Source: Marinoscillum sp040218045
GTDB lineage: Bacteria > Bacteroidota > Bacteroidia > Cytophagales > Cyclobacteriaceae
Direction of reading: 5' to 3'
Assembly (NCBI GenBank): GCA_040218045.1
Contig: JAVJQA010000033.1
Location: forward strand, 342,998 to 406,997
DNA length: 64,000 bases
Positions 8,990-17,641 of this stretch are shown here, piece after piece. How positions within the stretch are numbered: position 1 is the stretch's first letter; every line of letters begins with the position of its first letter. A program made the position numbers and the translations under genes. The notes under the pieces were generated by a model. The model was not told the origin of the DNA. It was given only the letters and a program-made list of their open reading frames with translations, and searched no databases.

Positions 8990-9850
8990 TTAAAAAACAT
9001 ATTTCACCCCCAAGCCCAAACCAAATACCTCATTGGTCACATCATTGAGGCGTGTTTTGGGTCTTGACCCATCTGTTTTGTAAAGCGTATCGATCCCCCG
9101 GCCTGTCGAGAAGAAGGAATGTCTCAAACGCACAATCAAATCGAAGTTGGAGGACAGCCCTACCCCACCCGAAACCTCACTGGATAACTGGAACCCTTTG
9201 GCTTCATGCCTGAAACTCTCTGGGTGTTCAAAGTCATCGATCAGGTTCCAATTGCCTGTAGCCAAGTAGCTTGCCTGGCAGTAGTCGGTTTGCAACTGCA
9301 AGTAAATTTTGGAGCGTTTGATATTGATATTAGTGCTTAGGTTTGGCCCAAACCATCCCACATCATAGGAGCTGTTGAGGCCATTTTCCTTGTTGATCAG
9401 ATAGTATTTCTTTCTTATTAGCCCATATCCTACTCCTACGGAAAAATCCAACTTTGACCTGTCAATCACCTTAAATTCCAAATTGGATCGGACCAACCGG
9501 GAACCACCCTTATTTGCCTGCTCACGTGCATAAAAGGTCTGGTTTTGCCGGTTGTCATCCCGATAATCGGTATCAGTGACATGTCCGCTTAGATAACTGA
9601 TCAAGTTCAGGTCCAGGCCAATACTCATCCGTTTATAAATTAACTGGTCCAGGGAAGCGCCAATCCCAGCTCCCATGATTTTTGCCCACGCCAGTTCAGA
9701 ATAGATATTCGGGTTTGTTCCCTTCAGGTTTCCAGCTATTGACCAGCTCATAGTTTCGGTAGAAGCCAGCAAACCAACTTCAACACTGGTATTCTGGGCA
9801 ACACCAATCTCAATACAAAGAAAAAACACGGTATAAAAGAATGCTCTCAT
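8990..9850 (-). CDS. Predicted outer-membrane beta-barrel protein
   Basis: This 286-residue protein has a cleavable signal peptide (MRAFFYTVFFLCIEIGVAQ, cut after AQ). The rest alternates short amphipathic strands ending in aromatic residues, and the chain ends GLGVKYVF, a typical C-terminal barrel strand. The segment TDTDYRDDNR resembles the acidic loop seen in omptin-like and Protochlamydia-type outer-membrane barrels, but I do not see a confident protease site. The function is unknown. It is likely a monocistronic outer-membrane protein, 122 bp downstream of the PL14-like gene on the same strand. Confidence 0.65.
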   Translation of the reverse strand: MRAFFYTVFFLCIEIGVAQNTSVEVGLLASTETMSWSIAGNLKGTNPNIYSELAWAKIMGAGIGASLDQLIYKRMSIGLDLNLISYLSGHVTDTDYRDDNRQNQTFYAREQANKGGSRLVRSNLEFKVIDRSKLDFSVGVGYGLIRKKYYLINKENGLNSSYDVGWFGPNLSTNINIKRSKIYLQLQTDYCQASYLATGNWNLIDDFEHPESFRHEAKGFQLSSEVSGGVGLSSNFDLIVRLRHSFFSTGRGIDTLYKTDGSRPKTRLNDVTNEVFGLGLGVKYVF

Positions 9851-9972
9851 TCAAGTCATTTGAAAACCGGAACCGCCAATATCAATCAAAACCCGACCAT
9901 CATTTTTGGTGTCACGTTGTTGGTAGAGTATGACATTTATCAGTGACATTGGCCTGTTCCGGCAAACATATT

Positions 9973-10851
9973 TTAGCTACTCATTTTGTTCCATTTCAGG
10001 TCATCGAAGTAGATATAACCGACAGAACTGGAACCCCAGTAACTCTGGCTACCTCCACGGAACACTGAATAATAAAGTCCTTTGACTTTACGCTTCGAAT
10101 CTGAAGAAGCCCACTTGATGTTGTCTCTTCTCAGCACAGTGCTTCCATTCACTTTCATTTCCGCAGTGCCATTATAGGAACTTCCCGTGTTTGACTTCAT
10201 GTAAAACCCAATGGTGTACCACGTGCCTCTTGACAAAGCCCCTGAGCTCGGATAAGTCGCACCAAAGGATTCACCACAATTGCTGGTCATCCCCTGGTGA
10301 TACAGATAGGGCTGGAAGTAAACCCTGCTGTCACTGGAGTTTGGAGAATACCACATGGCACGCATGCTCCCTCCTTTGCCAGACTGTGCATCACTGGCTC
10401 TACAACCAGTCACACCATCACCTACCTGGAAGCCCCAGCCGACTTTACCGCCTCTGCTCCAGTCAAAGGCACTGTGAAACCTGACCTTGTACTCCAGCCA
10501 GTATTCGGTACCATCCGAAACATCAATTCTGGACTCCATCCCTCCAGATGTACCGACAACATTGGCTGCCAATGAAATCCTTAGTGTATTGGACGAAATG
10601 TAAGTGGAACCCGCATCCCAACCTGAAATATTACCAAATGCCGATGATGCATCCGAAGATGAAAATCCACCATTGGATTGTGAAAAATAGACCTCCCGAC
10701 TTGAATAGATGGCCCTGGCCTGTGTGGCGGCATCTTCGTCGATAACTTGTGTGGGCACCAATAAATCTTCCTGACATCCAGAAAGAATCATTCCCACAAC
10801 TGCAACCATGAAAAGGGTAGTCCCTTTCCACTTCTGATAAATGTTACTCAT
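9973..10851 (-). CDS. PL14-like polysaccharide (alginate) lyase, lipoprotein
   Basis: This 292-residue protein has a lipoprotein signal (MILSGC, Cys26). The body is a beta-jelly-roll typical of small alginate lyases. Residues that resemble the PL14 active site can be read in order: K136 in GGKVGWG, S162 and R164 in GSMRAMW, and Y178, Y182 and Y184 in VYFQPYLY. PL14 enzymes cleave alginate or polyglucuronate by beta-elimination. The predicted position is the outer membrane or periplasm. No other clear alginate gene is adjacent, so the true substrate could be another uronic polymer. The neighbouring serine-hydrolase-like gene lies upstream on the same strand, 72 bp away. Confidence 0.72.
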   Translation of the reverse strand: MSNIYQKWKGTTLFMVAVVGMILSGCQEDLLVPTQVIDEDAATQARAIYSSREVYFSQSNGGFSSSDASSAFGNISGWDAGSTYISSNTLRISLAANVVGTSGGMESRIDVSDGTEYWLEYKVRFHSAFDWSRGGKVGWGFQVGDGVTGCRASDAQSGKGGSMRAMWYSPNSSDSRVYFQPYLYHQGMTSNCGESFGATYPSSGALSRGTWYTIGFYMKSNTGSSYNGTAEMKVNGSTVLRRDNIKWASSDSKRKVKGLYYSVFRGGSQSYWGSSSVGYIYFDDLKWNKMSS

Positions 10852-10923
10852 AATGAATAAAAATTAGGGTTTAGAAAAAATTTAAGCAACCATTAAGATC
10901 GCGGTGGACTATCTTTAAGTGGA

Positions 10924-12402
10924 TCAGGTGCTATCGCGGCCTTCTAATTCCACTGTGATTCTTTCCTTTAAAAATTGAGCATATGCATGGTCTGATGGGT
11001 CAAGAGTTAGCGCTTTTTCCAGTGCCCTTTCTGCTGCTTCAACTTCATTATTGACCAGAAGCCCCTCCGCCAAATTCAAGTAAGCCTGAGCTGATTGTGG
11101 ATATTGATCTACTGCAAACTGAAATACCTTCAGCGCATCTACAGGTTGATCCACCCGATGAAGAAGGTTCACACCGAATTGCCCTATCAAAGTAGAGTTC
11201 ATTTCATATGGTGAATCGGCATGATGCATTTGGGTCTCATACCAATTGAATACCTCCTCCAAACAATGCCCTCTTGCCATCATTTGGCTCATAGCAATAT
11301 GTATCGGAGGTTTTATTGCTGGTAATTCCCCACCCTGCACAAAATCAAGCAACTGCCGACTTATTATTGATGGATTGAAATCTTCCATGGTATTGGCCAG
11401 TACAAATACCCCAAGGTTCTTTTCAGGAATCAGGGTCAAATCCGCACTGAACCCGCCAATAGCCCAACTGTTGTTATAGATAAGGTTTCTTTCCGTTTGA
11501 AAAACCTCCCATCCATAACCCTTATAGTGGCCCTCGGACATCGTGTAGAGCTTTTCAAACAAGGTGCTTTCGGGTTTTTCCAGCACAGTACTGATCCAGG
11601 TGGCTATATCCGTAGCAGTACTGTGAAATCCATAACTCCCTACATTTTCCCGAGTATATGGATACATGTCAGATTCTTTCTGATCATAAGTCAGCCAATG
11701 ACTCACCTGGTGCGGTTTGGCCAGGTCCTGATTTTGGAATGAATTGAAATCAAAAGTAGAATGGGTCATCCCTATTTTGACTAGAAACTGATCATTGATT
11801 GATTTCTCGAAAGATTGTCCAGAAAAGTTTTGGATGAGGTCGGCTGCAATGTCCGTATTATAAGGAGATCGTCTTACGCGAGTGCCGGGTGTAAATTCCA
11901 GTGGCTGGTAAATAATACTCTTAGTAGTCGCCGACAATGCCCCGGCATCATAAGTTGGTATGTCCCAGGCGGGATTGAAATGAGAAATACCGGAAGTGTG
12001 AGAAAGCAAGTGGTGAACCGACACCTGATCATACGCGCCTTGCATTTGGAAATATGGGATGTGGTCTACCACCAGGTCAGTCAGCTGGAGCTGCTCGTCT
12101 TCAGCTAACTTGAGTATGGCCGATGATACAATAAGCTCTGAGAAAGCCCCGGTAAAAAACATGGTTTGGTCAGTAAACGGAATCGAATCCTTCAGCGCAG
12201 CATACCCCTGCACAATCAGTTGGGTTTGGTCTCCGGAAACAATAACCGCTACCAGTCCAGGTAAGGGATGAGCTTCATAGATCTCTGTTAGGAATTTCTT
12301 CGATTCCAATTCATCAAAAGAAAGAGGCCTAGAAGATTGATCCTTGCAGGAGATCTGGCTTAATATAATAATTGAAAAAACGATCGCTTTTAGTGAGTTC
12401 AT
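10924..12402 (-). CDS. Beta-lactamase/serine-hydrolase-fold lipoprotein with TPR tail, catalytic motifs lost
   Basis: This 492-residue protein has a lipoprotein signal (QISC, Cys19). Residues about 35-340 follow the class C beta-lactamase/esterase fold (LPGLVAVIV, LLSHTSGI at 132-139, GVFVLAN near 331-337). The three catalytic motifs are altered. The nucleophile region that normally reads SxxK is GAFSE (85-89), with Ala at the Ser position and Glu at the Lys position. The YxN region is SPYNT (179-183) and is out of register. The HxG motif region is NSW (311-313). Residues about 400-485 form TPR-like helices (AYLNLAEGLL, AERALEKALTLDP). I infer a non-catalytic binding protein; family membership itself is confident. 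Confidence 0.82.
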   Translation of the reverse strand: MNSLKAIVFSIIILSQISCKDQSSRPLSFDELESKKFLTEIYEAHPLPGLVAVIVSGDQTQLIVQGYAALKDSIPFTDQTMFFTGAFSELIVSSAILKLAEDEQLQLTDLVVDHIPYFQMQGAYDQVSVHHLLSHTSGISHFNPAWDIPTYDAGALSATTKSIIYQPLEFTPGTRVRRSPYNTDIAADLIQNFSGQSFEKSINDQFLVKIGMTHSTFDFNSFQNQDLAKPHQVSHWLTYDQKESDMYPYTRENVGSYGFHSTATDIATWISTVLEKPESTLFEKLYTMSEGHYKGYGWEVFQTERNLIYNNSWAIGGFSADLTLIPEKNLGVFVLANTMEDFNPSIISRQLLDFVQGGELPAIKPPIHIAMSQMMARGHCLEEVFNWYETQMHHADSPYEMNSTLIGQFGVNLLHRVDQPVDALKVFQFAVDQYPQSAQAYLNLAEGLLVNNEVEAAERALEKALTLDPSDHAYAQFLKERITVELEGRDST

Positions 12403-12841
12403 ATTGAATAGGTTTTACACTATTCGCAATGTCACCACATTCACATAACCAAAAATTCAAAACAAGTACCATTTACGTACACAATTTTACAAATCAATTA
12501 ATCCTGAACTTCAAGCCGTTTAGGTAAGCTTTTTTATTTAGGTCATTCCGTCAGGAATCTTTATGATAAACTAAGGTTGACGTAAAGATTCCCTGCCTGC
12601 CGGACAGGCAGCCCGACAGGCAGGTTAACAGAATGACTTTTTAAAGTGCAATTAGAGCTTACCTAAACGCATTAATGTCAGGTTAATTTTCAAGCGCCCT
12701 CTATTTCAACCTAACCCCTACCCTTTAATGTGAATTTCTCACAGGACTTTTGGTCACCCTCAATTGTACGATTGTAAGACCTCTGAATCATGAGACTTCA
12801 GCAGCTTTGATTTTATTAATTCTATCCTCTAATTAAAATCT
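12403..12841. other. Intergenic region between divergent genes
   Basis: This 439-bp region separates two divergently transcribed genes and must carry both promoters, though I could not assign them. Its middle is occupied by the MITE-like element at 12517-12669. I see no gene. Confidence 0.8.
12517..12669. mobile_element. MITE-like element with 14-bp terminal inverted repeats (153 bp)
   Basis: The ends are the perfect inverted repeat CGTTTAGGTAAGCT (12517-12530) and AGCTTACCTAAACG (12656-12669). Inside are further nested inverted pairs, GTCATTC with GAATGAC and GGAATCTTTA with GTAAAGATTCC, so the element folds into one long hairpin. The core carries CCTGCCTGCCGGACAGG-type repeats that are common in Bacteroidota intergenic DNA. 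It encodes no protein. A left-end-only relative lies at 19995-20029. Confidence 0.8.
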
Positions 12842-15466
12842 ATGCGATCAGCCAAATCCCTAATGCAGTTCAATATTGTTATCTTCCTTCTCCTCATCTC
12901 AACTTGTGTGGTAAGCGGTCAGGACCAGCCCTGGCGAAGTGAACTTTATCCTTTCTCCTGGCAAAAAGGATACAAGGTGGACAATCGTTTCCTTCATGAC
13001 TTTTCCTATGCAGGATACCACAAAGGAGAGCTACCCATTCCAAAAATAGAAGACAACATTCTGGATGTAACACTGGCACCGTTCTACGCAGACAATACGG
13101 GCACCACAGATGCCACAAGTGCGATTCAGCTCGCTATTGACAGCATAGCCACACTTGGATCAGGGGTAGTTTACTTACCTGAAGGCACTTATCTAATAAG
13201 TCCTTCCAATGCGAATGCCCTCCTCATTAGTCATGACAGCACAGTCATCCGTGGTGCCGGCGCTGATAAAACCTTCATTCTAAATACTGATCCTTACATG
13301 AGGAGTAAAACCATCATCGAGTTCAGCCCGGGAAGTAATGGCTGGTACAGCCCGAGCGGGCAAAGTATCAACCTGACGAAAGACGCTGTGGAGCATGATA
13401 CGATCTTTCAGCTAAGCAACGCCGGCCATTTCGAAACAGGTGATTTGATTATTCTCACTTCAGATTTCTCTAATGAATTTATTGCAGAGCATCAAATGAC
13501 AGGAAAATGGAACACCTCCATAGAAGGAACAGCATTTGCCAGGCGTATTGTCTCCATCAATGAAAGTGAAAACACCATAGAAGTTGACATCCCGATCCGC
13601 TACTATCTAAAACAGCGTGACAATGCCAGGGCCTATCGAATCAGGCATCAATTAACCGAATGTGGATTGGAGGATTTGTCTATCGGGATGATTGAGAACC
13701 CTAAATCAGGTTTTGGTGAAAATGATTACAGTGTTTCTGGAACCGGTGCTTATGAGGTGCATGCTGCCCATGCCATCAAATATAAATATGCAGAAAACTG
13801 CTGGATTCGCAATGTCAACACGTTCAAGCCTGCTGCCAATACCGGAGACATTCATGTAGTATCCAATATGTTGGAACTTTATCAATCGAGATTAATCTCT
13901 GTGGAAAACTGCATTTTTCAGAAATCCCAATACGAAGGTGGCGGAGGTAATGGCTACATGTTTACGCTTAGAGGCAATGACTGTCTGATCTCCCATTGTC
14001 AGGCCATTCATTCCAGACACAATTATGACTTTAAAAAAGCCTACAGTAATGGCAATGTGATCTACAAGAGTCTAAGCAAGGACTCAAAGTATGCCTCAGA
14101 CTTCCACATGCACCTGAGCATGAGCAACCTGTTTGATAACCATACGGTAGACAATGATTTTCTGGAGGCAGTTTACAGACCATACGGCACTATAGAGCAT
14201 GGGCATTCGTCCACACAGTCAGTTTTCTGGAACACTTATGGTGAAAAGTATCATGGCAATAGCAACCGGATTGTGGCTTCAGGTCAATGGGGCCAGGGGT
14301 ATGTGATTGGTACGCAAGGCAATGCCACCGGAGTATCTTTACCGACCGGCAACAATACTGAACCAATAGACCACCTGGAGGGTGTTGCCACCGGGCACTT
14401 GCTACATCCAGCCTCCCTTTATGAGGATCAATTAAAAAGAAGACTTCACGGTTTGGGGTCTGTAGACAGTACGGGATGGGATGCTCCGAGGATCGATGTG
14501 GTTAGTCCTGTAGTCGGTGTTCAGTTTTATACTTCTGAAGTCACTTTTGAGCTAAACATTATGGATGACGCCAACCCGGTAAATAAGGTCATCTATAGTG
14601 ATGGCAATCATGTGATTGCTGAAATTACTGAGGCACCATTCGGTTTCACCTGGTCTGGCCTGGAAGAAGATTGTTATGAGGTGACCATTCAGGCGTTTTC
14701 CCAATCTGGTACACCTTCCAATATTGAGATTGTGGAATTCATCATTGGAAATGGCTGTGAAAAAAGCTACTACGGATCTCCTTTTGAACTGCCCGGCAAA
14801 GTAGAAGCGGAGTATTTTAACAAAGGAAAAAATGGTCTCTCCTACTATGACGCGGACGCCAATAATGTCGGAGGTGATTACCGTCCGAATGAACCCGTAG
14901 ATATAGAAAAATGCACTGAAGGAGGATTCAACATTGGTTGGATTGCTGACTCAGAATTTCTCAAATACATAGTGGAGATAAGTGAAGATGGGAATTACAC
15001 CTTCAGTTTCAGAGTGGCGAGCGAGAATTCTGGAGCAATAAACTTTCAGCTTTTGGCACAGGACATTGCTGGAAATATAGAAGTGCCTGGTACCAATGGC
15101 TGGCAGGAATGGCAAACCATTCAGTCTGAACCCATCAAGCTCCAATCAGGTATGGATACATTAAAATTGAACTTCACCGGGAGTTTCAATTTGAATTACT
15201 GGGAGGCCGAAAAACTTGTCACTTTAAGTGAATTTGGTCCGGACATTCTTTTTTACCCGAATCCGGTAGAATCTCAAATCCATTTCAATTTTGAAGAAAC
15301 TCCCAAAAAAATTCAAATATTAGCACTTACTGGAAAACTCATTGATGAGATCCGACAACCAGAAATATCAGAAACTATGGACTTAAGCAGCCTTAACGCA
15401 GGAATTTACCTGATCCGGGTAACAAGTGATGAATCCATCATTGTTATGAAAATGATAAAAAACTGA
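12842..15466 (+). CDS. Secreted right-handed beta-helix protein (pectate-lyase-3-like) with CBM6 and T9SS tail
   Basis: This 874-residue protein has a signal peptide (about 1-26, ending VVSGQ). Residues about 75-110 contain NTGTTDATSAIQLAID and VVYLPEGTYLI, the start signature of the Pectate_lyase_3 beta-helix superfamily; the helix continues to about 470. An Ig-like module follows (about 555-640), then a CBM6/35-like domain (about 652-795, VEAEYFNKGKNG and WLRY-like strands), then a T9SS type A sorting tail beginning FYPNPVESQIHF. It is therefore an exported, probably surface-attached, polysaccharide-binding enzyme, likely a lyase or glycosidase. The exact substrate is not readable from sequence. 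It is divergent from the serine-hydrolase-like gene. Confidence 0.8.
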   Translation: MRSAKSLMQFNIVIFLLLISTCVVSGQDQPWRSELYPFSWQKGYKVDNRFLHDFSYAGYHKGELPIPKIEDNILDVTLAPFYADNTGTTDATSAIQLAIDSIATLGSGVVYLPEGTYLISPSNANALLISHDSTVIRGAGADKTFILNTDPYMRSKTIIEFSPGSNGWYSPSGQSINLTKDAVEHDTIFQLSNAGHFETGDLIILTSDFSNEFIAEHQMTGKWNTSIEGTAFARRIVSINESENTIEVDIPIRYYLKQRDNARAYRIRHQLTECGLEDLSIGMIENPKSGFGENDYSVSGTGAYEVHAAHAIKYKYAENCWIRNVNTFKPAANTGDIHVVSNMLELYQSRLISVENCIFQKSQYEGGGGNGYMFTLRGNDCLISHCQAIHSRHNYDFKKAYSNGNVIYKSLSKDSKYASDFHMHLSMSNLFDNHTVDNDFLEAVYRPYGTIEHGHSSTQSVFWNTYGEKYHGNSNRIVASGQWGQGYVIGTQGNATGVSLPTGNNTEPIDHLEGVATGHLLHPASLYEDQLKRRLHGLGSVDSTGWDAPRIDVVSPVVGVQFYTSEVTFELNIMDDANPVNKVIYSDGNHVIAEITEAPFGFTWSGLEEDCYEVTIQAFSQSGTPSNIEIVEFIIGNGCEKSYYGSPFELPGKVEAEYFNKGKNGLSYYDADANNVGGDYRPNEPVDIEKCTEGGFNIGWIADSEFLKYIVEISEDGNYTFSFRVASENSGAINFQLLAQDIAGNIEVPGTNGWQEWQTIQSEPIKLQSGMDTLKLNFTGSFNLNYWEAEKLVTLSEFGPDILFYPNPVESQIHFNFEETPKKIQILALTGKLIDEIRQPEISETMDLSSLNAGIYLIRVTSDESIIVMKMIKN

Positions 15467-15626
15467 GCCTTTGGAACACAAAGAAAATATAGTTATTCAC
15501 GAAAAGTTCTGGTGGATATTTAGAATTTAGATTAAATTGCTCTCAAAAGCTATAATGCTTATAATAATGCCTTGGTTGTAAGCGTTGACTAATTTTATAA
15601 CAAACCTTAAAACCTTAACTTTAATT

Positions 15627-16085
15627 ATGAAGATTTTCAAGTCACTATCCCTACTCGCCTTAGTAACATTAGTGTCTATCACCATTTCTTGTGGTCCTGG
15701 TGATGATGATGGACCAACTGACAAAGAAGTACTTGTTGAAGCACTTACTGGATCATGGACATTAGATGCATCTAATTCACAGTTTGCCAATACAGAACTT
15801 GATGGTTCTGGCATTGGAGTAACTTTCTCAGAAACAGGTTTCTCATTGTCAGGTGGAATTACTACCTACGTATCTGGAGGAACTTACACTGTAACTGACG
15901 CTGGAGCGATTACAGATGTTGCTGTGAATATTGCAGCTTCCAACGATTTAGAACTTAAGGGTACTCCTTCATTCACTATCAACGGGGCAAAAGATACCAT
16001 CACAATCGTGTTCAGTACACAAGAAGCTTCTGGACGTGTTAGTGGCCTTGGTGATTACAAACTTGTTTTCAACAAAGCATCTTAA
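15627..16085 (+). CDS. Small surface lipoprotein, lipocalin-like
   Basis: This 152-residue protein starts at the ATG at 15627, giving a clean lipoprotein signal (MKIFKSLSLLALVTLVSITISC). The Cys is followed by GPGDDDGPTDKE, an acidic stretch of the kind that marks surface-exposed lipoproteins in this phylum. The mature part (ALTGSWTLDAS..., alternating strands) resembles the lipocalin-like domain of small Bacteroidota lipoproteins. The function is unknown; a role in ligand or surface binding is a guess. A strong terminator follows 21 bp after the stop. Confidence 0.75.
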   Translation: MKIFKSLSLLALVTLVSITISCGPGDDDGPTDKEVLVEALTGSWTLDASNSQFANTELDGSGIGVTFSETGFSLSGGITTYVSGGTYTVTDAGAITDVAVNIAASNDLELKGTPSFTINGAKDTITIVFSTQEASGRVSGLGDYKLVFNKAS

Positions 16086-16106
16086 TCAAGAAACAAATGA
16101 TCTTTT

Positions 16107-16137
16107 AAAACCGGAAGTTAACGCTTCCGGTTTTTTT
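16107..16137 (+). terminator. Intrinsic terminator after the small lipoprotein gene
   Basis: AAAACCGGAAG and CTTCCGGTTTT form a perfect 11-bp stem around the loop TTAACG, followed by a run of T. By symmetry it may also stop transcripts from the convergent fucosidase gene. Confidence 0.9.
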
Positions 16138-16285
16138 GTGCCTTGTCTGAAAGTCAAGCATTTTTTTTCATTACTCGCACTTTTCCAATCAGTCAATTGT
16201 GTACTATTTGCATAAGGTATATCCTGAATGCCACCTCATTTAACGTTCATTATTTGCTCTGAGTCTTGACCCACCTGCTGATAGT

Positions 16286-17596
16286 TTACTTTAAAGTGAT
16301 TTCGATAATGGTGTCCAAGGTTGTTTTTTGATTTTCCGGGATCTTGATCAGCAGTCCAAATTGATTGATCTCATAAACTGCTTTATCTCCTGATTTGAAA
16401 AATTCAACAGACTTTACTGATAAATTGAATTTGGGAATAAAAGCAGTTTCAAGATTTTCATCCAGGATATGGACGTACAATTTGTTTCCCTTTCTGGTGG
16501 CCGCCATCTCCTCAGTAGGAACAAACGGGCCAGCCTCAGAACCATAGATGGTCTCTCCGTTTGCTTTGATCCAATCACCAATGCGGGCCAGGGCTTCCAC
16601 ATGCTCCTCCTGTATTTTTCCGTTTGGCATAGGGCCAACATTGAGCAACAGGTTACTACCATACCCCGCCGCCTTCACAAGGTATTGAACCAACTCTTTA
16701 TCACTTTTGTGCTTTCGGTCTTTCAGGTTGAAACCCCATGACCCATTGATCGTTTCGCAAACTTCTTTGGGAAGTTCGCCAACGTCTTCTGCTTTGGCGC
16801 CAAAGCCATGATTGGATTGCCCAGGCAAGTCTTTTTCAAACATTTGAAAATCTTCACCCGGTTTCACGGCTTCATGATGATTGTTGCCAATCAGGCATGC
16901 AGGTTGCAGTTCATGGATGAGCTTATAGATTTCATCATAGTGCCAATCGGCATCAACCTTGTCCCAATTCCCATCAAACCAGATCCCCCCGATCTCACCA
17001 TAATTGGTCAATAACTCAGTTAGCTGGGCCTTCATAAAAGCAATGTAATCTTCCCAATTTCCTTCGGACCGACCAGCGATTCCCGTTCCTGTTCTTCCTC
17101 TCGGGAAGTAATCATCGTGGTGCCAGTCCAATAAGGAGTAATAGAAGAACAATTTAATCCCCTCTTTCTTACACGCCACAGAAAGTTCCTTTAGAGGATC
17201 CCTGTCAAATGGCGTCTTGCTAATAATATTATAATCCGTAACCTTGGAATCAAACATCGAAAATCCATCATGATGACGGCTTGTAATAGTGATGTACTTC
17301 ATCCCTGCAGCTTTGGCCATACTTACCCAGGATGCTGCGTCAAAGTCTATTGGGTTGAAGAATGTGGTTACTTTTTCATACTCATCAATGCTAATGTTTT
17401 GTAGCTGCATGACCCATTCCCCATCACCTAAGACACTATAGACACCCCAGTGTATAAACAATCCGAATTTCGCATCTTCGAACCATTCGCGTGCTTCAAT
17501 GTTGGCAGCTGCAGGAGTGTACTCCTGGCTAGCTGCACGGAAGGAAATACACGTAAAAGCCAAAAGGATTAAATGATACTTTCTATATTTTTTCAT
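16286..17596 (-). CDS. GH29 alpha-L-fucosidase
   Basis: This 436-residue secreted enzyme has a signal peptide (cut near AASQ, residue 24). GH29 hallmarks are present: WFEDAKFGLFIHWGVYS (37-53), TSRHHDGFSMFDS (104-116) and the nucleophile region GGIWFDGNW with D207. The acid/base residue varies across the family and I did not assign it. It releases alpha-linked L-fucose from fucosylated glycans such as fucoidan or xyloglucan. There is no carbohydrate-binding module, and the chain is close to the minimal catalytic length. It sits 45 bp downstream of the UxaA-type gene on the same strand, so the two are probably co-transcribed. Confidence 0.93.
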   Translation of the reverse strand: MKKYRKYHLILLAFTCISFRAASQEYTPAAANIEAREWFEDAKFGLFIHWGVYSVLGDGEWVMQLQNISIDEYEKVTTFFNPIDFDAASWVSMAKAAGMKYITITSRHHDGFSMFDSKVTDYNIISKTPFDRDPLKELSVACKKEGIKLFFYYSLLDWHHDDYFPRGRTGTGIAGRSEGNWEDYIAFMKAQLTELLTNYGEIGGIWFDGNWDKVDADWHYDEIYKLIHELQPACLIGNNHHEAVKPGEDFQMFEKDLPGQSNHGFGAKAEDVGELPKEVCETINGSWGFNLKDRKHKSDKELVQYLVKAAGYGSNLLLNVGPMPNGKIQEEHVEALARIGDWIKANGETIYGSEAGPFVPTEEMAATRKGNKLYVHILDENLETAFIPKFNLSVKSVEFFKSGDKAVYEINQFGLLIKIPENQKTTLDTIIEITLK

Positions 17597-17641
17597 ATGT
17601 GTAAGATTGTTTTTATAGTTCGTCCGTGGTTTGATTTAGTA

